Shown: positions 55,601-64,000 of the stretch, piece after piece
Position numbering within the stretch: position 1 is the first letter of the stretch
How the letters are laid out: each line of letters opens with the position of its first letter
Assembly (NCBI RefSeq): GCF_018320785.1
Contig: NC_054867.1
Coordinates: 39,420,355-39,484,354 of the forward strand
DNA length: 64,000 nt
Source: Cheilinus undulatus
Lineage: Eukaryota; Chordata; Actinopteri; Labriformes; Labridae
Direction: 5' to 3'
Program-made: the position numbers and the translations under genes
The notes under the pieces: model-generated
The model's database searches: none
What the model was told of the DNA's origin: nothing
The model's input: the letters and a program-made list of their open reading frames with translations, nothing else

Positions 55601-55640
55601 GCCCTCCCCTTCATTCGGAGACTACAGACAATATCAGTGA
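49624..55640 (+). CDS. timm17a: Mitochondrial import inner membrane translocase subunit Tim17-A, complete 6-exon gene
   Basis: Exons 49624-49649, 52256-52355, 52921-52984, 53139-53267, 55017-55127 and 55564-55640 total 507 nt and give 168 aa; human has 171. Tim17 is a core channel subunit of the TIM23 complex and passes presequence proteins across or into the mitochondrial inner membrane. The protein begins [21 protein letters not shown] and has the four hydrophobic glycine-rich segments of the Tim17/22/23 family, including the [13 protein letters not shown] and [16 protein letters not shown] regions. Cys9 and Cys78 correspond to the disulfide pair of yeast Tim17. The tail ends with [10 protein letters not shown]-like [12 protein letters not shown] tiny 26-base first coding exon and a 2.6-kb first intron are as expected for this gene. 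It could be timm17b, but the [22 protein letters not shown] tail and the lmod1 neighbour favour timm17a. Confidence 0.95.
50930..51145. repeat. Diverged direct duplication of about 90-110 bp
   Basis: One unit (about 50945-51020) and the next (about 51065-51145) share the order CAGACACAGG/CAGACCCAGG, GCTAAGCAAGG/GCTTAGTAAGAAGG, TGGGAGAATCAGAGCT/TGGGGGAAGCAGAGCT, GAGGTGCCCTGACT/GATGTGCCCTGACT. A weaker relative lies near 53710-53820 in intron 4. Confidence 0.6.
51316..51990. mobile_element. Degenerate hAT-MITE-like region
   Basis: TAGGGATGCATGATGTTGTA at 51316 resembles the MITE end at 25764. An internal word, GGTCTGTTGGTCCATCCTAA, is similar in inverted form to that element's GGCTGAACCAACAGACC. 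Repeated GATATATG/CAGATATCAG words continue to about 51990. I see no clean right end. A short GT microsatellite (51766-51793) is embedded. Confidence 0.5.
53580..53620 (+). repeat. (C)n run plus (CA)n microsatellite
   Basis: A run of C is followed by about 14 CA dinucleotide units with one G interruption. It is a probable length polymorphism. Confidence 0.95.
54381..54570 (-). mobile_element. LINE-like 3'-end fragment
   Basis: A TTTAG pentamer repeat (TTAGTTTAGTTTAGTTTA) is followed by TTTGACATGGGGCATGTAAA and TACATCTGTGGTCCCTGGG. A short terminal microsatellite next to conserved UTR-like sequence is how reverse-oriented fish LINEs end. No reverse transcriptase segment remains. Confidence 0.45.
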
Positions 55641-56460
55641 GAGAGGACTCCACGGTGCTCAATCATTAGCCTTTTTTTGAATTCCTTGCTGAGGTTGTGA
55701 AGAAGAAATGGAGATGTTAAAAACCACACATAAAACGATAGCAACTGCACCAACCTTCATGGACTAAGTCAGAGAAGCAAAGGACAAACTCATCTTCATT
55801 TTCCTTCTTTCAGGAGCCATGTACGGATCTGCCTTTTTGCCATTCTCAGCCTTGTCATGTGCATCTCTTCCACCTAACACTGGTTAAATACAGACATGTG
55901 GTGAGATCTGTAATAGAACATTTGTAGGGACGAGATGTGTTTATATATATATATTTTCTGCTACTTCATGTAGCCCAAACAAGAGGGAGTTTAAGTCTGA
56001 CCATGTCTGGATAGTGTTGAATATAAGAAATACATGTCACAGATGGATTCTATAGAGGTATAACATATGTGTAAATACAGTAAAGGCTTTCTTCTTGTAT
56101 CCACTCAGTCTGTCTTTGCTTTGAATAAGTCACATGCTTGGGCTGGCCATTGACTGCTCTCTGGCCTGTTTATTCTATTCAGAGTTATGAAGGCAAACCC
56201 CAAAACAAACAATGCTATTTCTAGGTTATTAGTCTCTTTTAAAGTGATTTATTTATTTAAGGATGTAAAGAATATGTTCTATTTTATGTGACAGTGCTTT
56301 TACATTCAACACAAATGGGTGGAAATGGCTGTTAGTGACAAAGGATGGCATAGGCACGACAAATGAATGGAGAAACTCAAGCAAGGGATTGATACATACT
56401 GTTTTAAATCTGTTTGACAGATTGTACTATGATAAAAAATAAAGAAACAAATTGTAAAGT
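55641..56460 (+). other. timm17a: timm17a 3' UTR
   Basis: About 800 bases of AT-rich sequence lead to AATAAA at 56438-56443, followed by GTGTGCCTG-type GU-rich sequence. This is the first strong polyadenylation site after the stop codon. Confidence 0.65.
56438..56443 (+). terminator. timm17a: timm17a polyadenylation signal
   Basis: Canonical AATAAA with a GU-rich element about 20 bases downstream. Confidence 0.6.
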
Positions 56461-57079
56461 GTGCCTGATTAAGTCTTATAATTGCAAATACTGTAGTAGC
56501 TCTGGGTCAGATTGTAAAACAGAAAGGCAATGAGATGATGAAACTGTTTTATATTGTATTCCAGTCACATTACCCACGATTCTTGCTGCCTGGGCAGGAT
56601 TGTCCATTCTCCACTAGAGGGTACTCATCACCAATATATCCAGACCAGACCAGTGCACCTCTTTCATGTTCTGCCAAATTTGAGTCACTGATTGTATTAG
56701 GATGCTTTGTAGCAGTCACATAAGGGAGCACTTTTCTCTCACATTCTTGGCAGTTTATGTCACCTGTTATCTGTTTAAAGCCCGCTGTGTGTAGTTACAA
56801 GTGAAGGACGCTGCAGGGATAGAGTCCTTGATGCAACTGTAAACGTCACCAGTTTAATATGTGGGGTCAGGGATTGTGCACTGGTGACAAAGCTGGTTTT
56901 GTCATAAAATGATAACTATTGATGTCTGTTTTAGAGAAACTTCGAAGCTTCGACATGTGACATCCAGTAGCACAGAACAAGAAAATGATACTGTCCAAAA
57001 CAGTTGTTTCATTTCACCTTTTGTAGAGATGTGCCTAGCATGTATTCAAGATTTGATATCCTCTGTTATTGCACATCAA

Positions 57080-57240
57080 GGAGTGATACTGACTGTACAA
57101 AGAGTAAACTTTAAATTAATTACTTTTACTTCTACTTGAGTACATTTATAGGCCAGATCTTCTACCTAGGTAAATCACAGCCAAAATAAAAGTACTTTGA
57201 CTTGAGTACAATAGTCCTGTAAACTTTTCACCCCTGAGTA
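57080..57240 (-). mobile_element. AAGTACTT-family interspersed repeat, copy 4
   Basis: Read in reverse it starts CAGGGGTGAAAAGTTTAC and continues with TTGTACTCAAGTCAAAGTAC and ACTCAAGTAGAAGTAAAAG, matching the forward copies at 36205, 36729 and 48311. Confidence 0.6.
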
Positions 57241-57300
57241 TAGATAATTGTAAATTCAGGATGTCAGCAATTTTGTCTGTAATTCGCAACTGGACAACTC

Positions 57301-57700
57301 TCAATCAATCAATCAACCATTTTTATATAGTAATTTTCATACAAGCAATGTAGCGCAAAGTGCTTTACAAACAAAAGGAAACATGACATTAAACCCAACA
57401 ATATTATTAAGTAGTTTGGCAAAACTATATCATAAATAAAAAACTGTAAGGACGGGAACTTAGGTACTTGCTATCATTGGCGTTAGGTAAAAGTGTAGAA
57501 ATAAAATATTAAATCAAATAAAGTAGAATTAAAAAGGTGCTAGGAAGGAGAAAAAAAAACACTTGAGGATAACTCTGTAAAATATAATAAGAGGATGCAC
57601 TAAAGATAATTTTGAAATAAAGAGAAGAAAAAAAGATTGATCTCTAAAACAAATTAAGACAGTATAAAATTCAGTTAAAAGACAGACTAAAAAGGTAGGG
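57301..57700 (-). mobile_element. LINE/SINE 3' end with (TTGA)n-type tail
   Basis: CAATCAATCAATCAA followed by TTTTTATATAG and GCGCAAAGTGCTTTACAAAC is the reversed 3' end of fish L2-like LINEs and the SINEs that share their tail. The body up to about 57700 is AT-rich and gives no protein segment. The left edge is sharp; the right edge is a guess. Confidence 0.6.
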
Positions 57701-58009
57701 CTAGATTTATGTAAAACTGTATGAATTCAGTATTTAAATCATAATTGGTGCTATTTGTCTAGAAAAAACATAAAAAGCTAAATATGTGGTTCAAGATGTA
57801 GATTTATCTACAAAAATGCAGAAATTGATCATTTTTAGTGCAATGTATCATTTATGCTGTGGTATACAGAAGGTGTTATAAGTTATATAGGTGGCTATAG
57901 AAGTAGAAGTGATATTGTCAGACTGCCAGAATAAAATGTTCATGTTGTGATTAGCAGGGTCTATTTGTTTATCTACTTAATACCAACCGTTTCAGGGCTT
58001 TTGAGTAAA

Positions 58010-58150
58010 CATTCGGGGCTTAAGCCCTGCAAGCCACCCCCTCACTCCACCTACAGTAATGATACTTTGTCTTATTTGGGATTCTGCTTATGGTCAAAGC
58101 ATTTTGTAAACCTCTTTTTTAAATGTGCCATACAAATAAAGTTGTAATTA
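58010..58150 (+). mobile_element. LINE 3'-end fragment
   Basis: AAATGTGCCATACAAATAAA preceded by CTCTTTTTT and followed by GTTGTAATTAAGTTG has the form of a fish non-LTR retrotransposon 3' terminus. No coding remnant is attached. Confidence 0.45.
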
Positions 58151-58559
58151 AGTTGTTTATGACTTGGACTGACTCATAAAACTTCCACTTTGGTAATTAT
58201 TTGAAACTAGTTTTAATGTTCAAAAACATAAAACTGCTATATCTTCATGAACTTCTATTCTGTAAAGTTTTCATCTGATGACGTGATAATTAGTAATAGC
58301 AGTTCTTGCAATGTAGCTTAAAAGTTGAATAGAAAGTACATCTCATGCTTAAAGAATGTACCACGTTAAAGCCTAGTATGACAATTCTTGTAAGCAAAGT
58401 ATGACTGGTAAGATTTTCCTAACTCAGAATTAAAAAAGGGCGTGCAATGTTATGTACATCTCTGTAAACTCATCATTACGGTGCAGCCCGTTATCATGCA
58501 AATGATGCGGGTCGAGTGGCCGATGTGTCATGCCCTTTTAAGAAAAATGAGAAATAGTC

Positions 58560-58637
58560 GGAGTGACGTCTGCTGCGCACACAGGCCGGAGGCAAACTGA
58601 CACTTGCGGAGCGGCGAAAGACAGCGAGCGAGAAACG
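58560..58637 (+). other. Putative non-coding first exon of the next gene
   Basis: A compact CpG-rich stretch with no ATG in good context ends in ACG|GTGAGTGG, a near-perfect splice donor at 58638. A CRE-like TGACGTCT sits at 58564-58571, and the following intron-like DNA is rich in CpG and TTAGC words as after the ipo9 and timm17a starts. This suggests a promoter and a 5' UTR exon whose coding exons lie beyond 64000. In human the next gene is RNPEP, but I cannot identify this one. The 5' edge is a guess. Confidence 0.5.
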
Positions 58638-61241
58638 GTGAGTGGAAATGCCAAACTTTACTACATGCTAAACGCGGTCAAATAAGTCGTTTGTGTATGA
58701 GCATTTCTCGTCAACATATTCGGGATAATAAGGAGACACAACAGGCTGCATAGCTTTTATTATAAACGTTGGATAAATGTGAAGAATTGTCCGCAAGTAC
58801 AAAACGGAGTATGTGAGCACTCCCATTTTAGTCAAGGCCAGGCGGAAGGGCAGGTAACGTTAGCAATCTGCTGTGTCTTTCTCCGGGTAAATCCACCTTT
58901 TGTGCATTTTAATTTAAATACTGACAGGTATAGTTGACGTTTGAGCTTTGTTATGCGCTTGGTTGTATTGTGTTTCTGACAGCTTAGCGGTGTTTTGGTT
59001 GAACGCCGAGGAAAGGAATGTGTCGGCTAGCTAGCTGGCATGCTAACGAGCCGCAGCTAGCGGTTGTGAAGTGTCGGCGGCCCAGCGCAGGCAGTTAAAG
59101 CTAGCTAGTTAGCGGCATTTTGCTAACAAGCTTGATAACGGGACTTAGCGTTGTTGCTATCGTGAACCTAGATTGTTTATGGACAGACGCGGATCTCAGT
59201 TGGTTGGCTGGATTAAAGATTATGGTATTTTCAGCGGATTTATCAGTAAGCGGGTTTATGATTTGAACGGAATTTGATTAATGTTATGGGAGCTAACGTT
59301 TCACTAATCATATATCGACAGAGCGGTAGTTACAGCTCTGTGGTACAGTCACTGCCACAGATTGCAGGGACTTAGCATGACCTGGAGTGATAAGCATATG
59401 CTACCGCCGTAAGCAAATTAGGTAGATCCACAGTGAGATAACCCAGGAGCTGCAATGACTTTCTCTCGCCCGGGTCCAAGCCTTTCTGTCAGCTGGTAGT
59501 AAAGTTATTTCTGCTGCAGGGGGGAGTGTTGTGAGACAGGAAAGGTGTGTACTCCATCCTCATATTATAAACACTTAGTTTATTAATTATAGATCAGGAT
59601 AGTCTCCAAGTGAAGGAGTGATTTCTCATTAAAGTTCCCTTATTTTTTAACACGTAGATACTGTTTGATATCACGACTCATTTTCTGCTATTTTGATTAT
59701 TGATAGTATCCAAAAGTATTGAAGCTTCAAAAACTAAATGTATTTCACAAGACTGGTGCTTAAGAGAGGAATGCATCATCAAATATTGCAAACAAACTCC
59801 TCCACACTGCCTGAATTGGAACATTTGGCAATGTTTCAGTATTAAAATGTTGCCAAATAATTTATGATTAAAGTAAGAAATTGCCCATTATTTAGCGCCA
59901 AGCACTTTTATTTTTGTCTCCATGGTATTGAAACAAGTATTCAGGTGTTTGGATTCTTGCTTATGTCAGATTTTAAGTTTAAAATCCTCAGACAATCCTA
60001 TACCTCATCATTTGAGTCCCACATTTGATGGTTATTTACAAGCTATAAAACCCACTTCTCCCCCACCCCACCCCTCTTCAGCAAGCCTGCAGTCTGGAGT
60101 CTTGAACAGGAACAGTGACTGGAAGAGACTATTTTAGTATGGTGGCTACTCCTTTTCCATCCTATCAGCATGAGGCCTTCTTGCACTTTGGAAAGAGGAT
60201 GTGGTTACAGCAGGTCAAGGCCCCGGCAGCAGATGCAAAGAGCTGATGGTATTTGTCAGTTACAAATCTTTGTCACAATCAAGTCACAGCAAAAGTTTAG
60301 TGTGCTGGGCTGCACTTTTGTTCTGACTCACAGGGGCATTCAGGGTTGTAGTCAGTAGGTGTGAGACTAAACAACTAGATAGGAAGACATTTTTGAAACC
60401 ATAAGCCCTTTTTCTTCTTTAGATTTAATTTGGATAGAGAAGATAAAAAGATCATTTTGTCAGGATGTTTTATCTTAAGTGGTTGATGATATAGAAAAAT
60501 CCTTAATGCTCACTAGTCTTGATTTGATCAGTTAGCTTAATGGAGTTTATCCATCACACATAAAGGTCACCTTATAAAAAACCAACAGAGCAGTAGGTGC
60601 CACTGAAAAGCACTGGTGGTAAACTGTTTATTTTACAGGCTTGTAAATTCCTTATTTCTTCAGAAGTTTCCCTTTAAAGAACTTTGTTACTTGGCACTAA
60701 TTATAGTTTTCCAAAGAGATGGGGTTAAATTGGTATGCTTCCAATTAATTTACTCTGATGAACTCAACTGCTGGCTAGTCTTTGGATCACGACACAGTAC
60801 TGTGTACAGTGAATATGCACAATTGATAAATATGGCTTTGAGCAGTCATTCATTTAAGTTTACATGAAGTAAGATTTGCAATATTTATGAAACCACATGC
60901 TTTAAACCATACAATCTCAGTCATGTGATTGTGGAGATGCATTGGTTTATCATTGGTATCTGCCAATATTGACCCTTTTGACAAGCGATGGCTGTTGGCA
61001 AATAGTTTGATGAGAGCAGCGGATGTGTAATTGTTGTGTCTAAACAATTTAATGCTGGCATTTAGCACTCCTAACTGCTGATTTAGAGAAGGGATTTTTC
61101 AGTGTTTGTTATTGAACAAAAGATATGGCCAGTTTGACAAACTAGTCTATTTTCATGGTCAACGATCAAAGAAAAAGTTGGCATTATCAGAGTTTTACAC
61201 CAAAAGAAGTTAAGGTAAAAAATATTTGCATTGGTATAGGC
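58638..61241 (+). other. Putative first intron of the next gene, no coding sequence
   Basis: The first 550 bases are CpG- and TTAGC-rich. After about 59300 the sequence becomes ordinary AT-rich DNA. I found no exon with recognisable similarity. Confidence 0.45.
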
Positions 61242-63620
61242 TAGGCCTGGGCAATATGGCCTTAATATCATATCACAAAAAAGCATTTGACTGTATACTC
61301 AATCAATGTCCAAGCATAGAAGCACAGGCTTTTTTTTTAAGTCTCTCTACTTTTACTTCTTTACAACTGCACTAAAATTTTTACGGTTCATCTCTGTCCT
61401 GCTTAGGTATGTTAAGCTGCTAATGGCTTGAGCACATTTCCTGATGAAAGCGTTTGCAATAAAATGGTTTCATAAATAAAACAGCTTCAGACTTTTATTG
61501 TGAAGAGCTTGAAGGAAGTAGTGTGTTTATCATTGGTTTAGCTTAGCTTTGGCTGCCGCACAGGTGAATATGTGCAGGTAGTTTACAGCTGCTTCTCTGA
61601 CCTCATCTAACTTAGCAGCCTGGATCTTTGACTCAGTGTGGACTTAGAAAAGAAAGTCATAAGTTAAAACTAGGCCTGGGCCATATTGCCTAAGAATCAT
61701 AACACGGTATTTTTCTTGCCTTTGACAATAACAGTATTATATCACGGTATTACAAAATTGAAATGAGATAATGCTTTTTAATCCAAATTCAAGTTTTATT
61801 AACCCCCTTCTCCCCTTAAAACAAGCCTTTGATGACATACTCAATTTATGTCTAAGTATAGGAACACAGAAAATATGTTGTTTTGTTTTGTTTTGTTTTT
61901 TTAAGTCTCTCTAGGTTTACTATATCTAACTGCACTCCAAGTTTCGCACTTCATCTCTGACCTGATGAGGTGTGTTAAGCTGCTAATGACTTGAACACGC
62001 TTCCTGGTGAAGGTGTTCACAATACAAGTGTTTCAGAAAAATAACAGCCGCGGACTTTTATTTTGAAGAGCTTGACGGATGTATTGCGTTTAGCATTGAG
62101 TTAGCTTAGCTTTGGCTGCTGTACCTGAGAATACGGCTAGTTTACAGCTGCTTTTCTGACCTCATTTAACATCGCAGCCTGGATCTTTGACTCAGTGTGG
62201 ACTTAGAAAAGAAAGTCATGAGTTAAAATAGACTTTTAAACGTTTGTTTAAGCCATTGTAATAGGAAGGGCTGCGGCGCTGGGCTCTGAGACCAGCCAAA
62301 GCAGCATGTAGCTTGTGTTAAAGTCCCAGGCAGGCTGACAGAGATGGCACACTAGCTTTGTTGCGGTATAGCTGTCAGACTTTGAGAGGAAAAAACACGT
62401 ATTTTTGCCTGCTAACTGTGCCTAGTTACAGCAGCAAGAGTCCTTGACATTCAGTTAGTTACCTGGCTACATGTAATGCTAGAGCTAAACGTGCTGTTGA
62501 CTAGACTCAGCCTGAGCTGTGTGTCACAACTCAATCTCTGCACCAGCTGTGGGAGAGGATATGCCTCGTGCGTGCATCACAGCACAACGTGGGCTTTAAC
62601 CGTTGATACGGTGTTGCAGAAATCCATTTCGTGGCAAAAACGGTGATGGTATTAATACCGGTTTACCGCCCACCTCTAGTTAAAGCACACCTTTAGTTGT
62701 TTTTTAAGCTGTCGTAAGATGAAAAGCTGCAGCATTGGACTGAAGACAGACTGAGACAAGCCAAAGCAGTGCGCAGCTTTCATTGAAGCCCCAGGCAGAC
62801 TGACAGAGACGGCCAGCCGACTTTGTTACGGTATAGCCATCAAACTTTGAGAGGAAAAACACATGTTTTGCTTGTTAACTGTGCTTAGTTACAGCAGCAA
62901 GAGTGAGTTACATTTGGTAAGTTACATGTAATACTAGATACAAACATGCTAATGGCTGGACTCAGCCTGAGCTGTCCATCACAAATCATCCACCCCGCCA
63001 GCTGTGGGAGCGGATGCCTAGCGAGTGCTTCACAGCAAAATGTAGGCATTTAAACTGGGGATGACTGTGTTGCAAAAATCCATTCCATGGCAGAAATCTT
63101 ACTGGTGACTGTATTAATACTGGTTTACCGCCCACCACTACAGCTTCACATCTGCAGGGATACCGACGACTTTATGCAGCTTCGGTGTTTACAGCCAACC
63201 TTCTGAATTTAACGCCACAGCTCACTTCTTGGACACAACATGGACTTACATTAAGTGAGTCACGAATTTAAACACACTTCTAAAATCTTGTTTAAGTCGA
63301 ATCACTGCAGTGTTTGGCTAAAAACAAACTGAGATGACCCAGTGTGTGTTAAAGCCACAACCAGATACGCTCTGAACACAGTCGCTTCTGTTCATCAAAC
63401 TTGGAGAGGCCCCTGTTTACTGTATTGCAAATTAAGTACAGTTCAGTTACCTGGCTGCCTGTAATGCTAGAGCAAAACATACTGCTGACTGGACTCAGAC
63501 TAAGCTGTTTTTCCACGACTTTACTATGCTAGCATCAGTTATGCCAAAAATGCAGAAATCTATTCTGTGGCAGAAATTTTACTGGTAACTGTACTGCTAC
63601 TGGTTTACTGCCCACCACTA
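61242..63620 (+). mobile_element. Tandemly duplicated TIR element array (TAGGCCTGGGC family)
   Basis: A left end, TAGGCCTGGGCAATATGGCC, occurs at 61242 and again at 61671. A right end, GGTTTACCGCCCACC-CTA, occurs at 62664-62679, 63122-63140 and, varied, at 63602-63620. In reverse the right end reads TAGTGGTGGGCGGTAAACC, which pairs with the left end as an imperfect TIR. Blocks repeat: 61360-61670 resembles 61910-62227; 62270-62679 resembles 62740-63140 and 63310-63620. The array is therefore four partial or full units of about 429, 1009, 461 and 480 bases. No coding frame; non-autonomous, possibly hAT-like. Confidence 0.75.
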
Positions 63621-64000
63621 GAATAGGCTAAAATGTTATTTTAGATGTCTGTATTGATATTGGCACCATTTTTACAGTCTGCGCATATCTAATTATTAGT
63701 ATCCAAAAGTACATTAAACATTCAGATCTCAGTCACATTTATAACCAACATCTGCTGACAGTTAAGAAGAAGTGCACAGTGTTTAAAATGTACAAACATA
63801 TTGGTGCTGCAGATGTATTTTATGAATTTGAACACTGTGAAGGGGTTTCCCTGCAGTATTCAGAAACAAGAAACAACCCAACATAGGCAGTCAGGACTTC
63901 TGTTTTTATTTCTGCAGTGTCGAAACAAGTACTTAACTAGTTTCTTCTGGACTAGTTTCATATCTATATTTAATATTCCTGCATCCTGACAACTTTTCAG
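63621..64000 (+). other. Right edge of the window, nothing recognised
   Basis: This is AT-rich sequence, presumably still within the intron of the gene starting near 58560. Short frames here have no support. Confidence 0.5.

Overview
The window is nuclear DNA of a ray-finned fish, most likely a percomorph-type teleost. It holds spliced, vertebrate-type genes with close human counterparts, AT-rich introns, and many degenerate interspersed repeats of fish type (Tc1-like and hAT-like DNA transposons, an L2/CR1-clade LINE, short elements with terminal inverted repeats). I see no bacterial, viral or CRISPR content.

Four complete protein-coding genes lie head to tail on the + strand, in the order also known from human 1q32.1: ipo9 (CDS 1418-20778, 24 exons, 1043 aa), shisa4 (24414-34549, 5 exons, 210 aa), lmod1 (40693-45275, 3 exons, 667 aa) and timm17a (49624-55640, 6 exons, 168 aa). 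I built each exon set by hand from the protein reading and splice sites, and reading phase is kept across every junction. A fifth transcription unit probably starts near 58560, where a CpG-rich stretch ends in a strong splice donor, but its coding exons are outside the window.

The genes are neighbours by ancestry, not an operon. Importin-9 imports histones, ribosomal proteins and actin into the nucleus. Shisa-4 is a one-pass membrane protein with a Cys-rich ectodomain and a PPxY-containing proline/tyrosine-rich tail. Leiomodin-1 is a smooth-muscle actin nucleator. Tim17A is a core channel subunit of the mitochondrial TIM23 translocase.

Layout: 1-1240 upstream DNA; 1240-21530 ipo9 with its 3' UTR; 20780-24150 intergenic, with a Tc1-like relic; 24150-34600 shisa4, whose first intron holds a nested cluster of two TIR elements plus a LINE; 34550-40300 intergenic, with a larger Tc1-like relic; 40300-45800 lmod1, with CArG boxes upstream and a repeat-filled first intron; 45800-49560 intergenic repeats; 49560-56460 timm17a; 56460-58560 intergenic; 58560-64000 putative first exon and first intron of the next gene, including a 2.4-kb block of tandemly duplicated repeat units.

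No new multi-gene system is evident. The points most worth a second look are a textbook U12-type AT-AC intron in ipo9, a perfect 38-bp inverted repeat with a 2-bp spacer in ipo9 intron 23, an 81-bp lmod1 intron that is open and in frame so that its retention would insert 27 residues beside the WH2 motif, paired CArG elements upstream of lmod1, and TTAGC/GCTAA-rich blocks just downstream of three of the gene starts.
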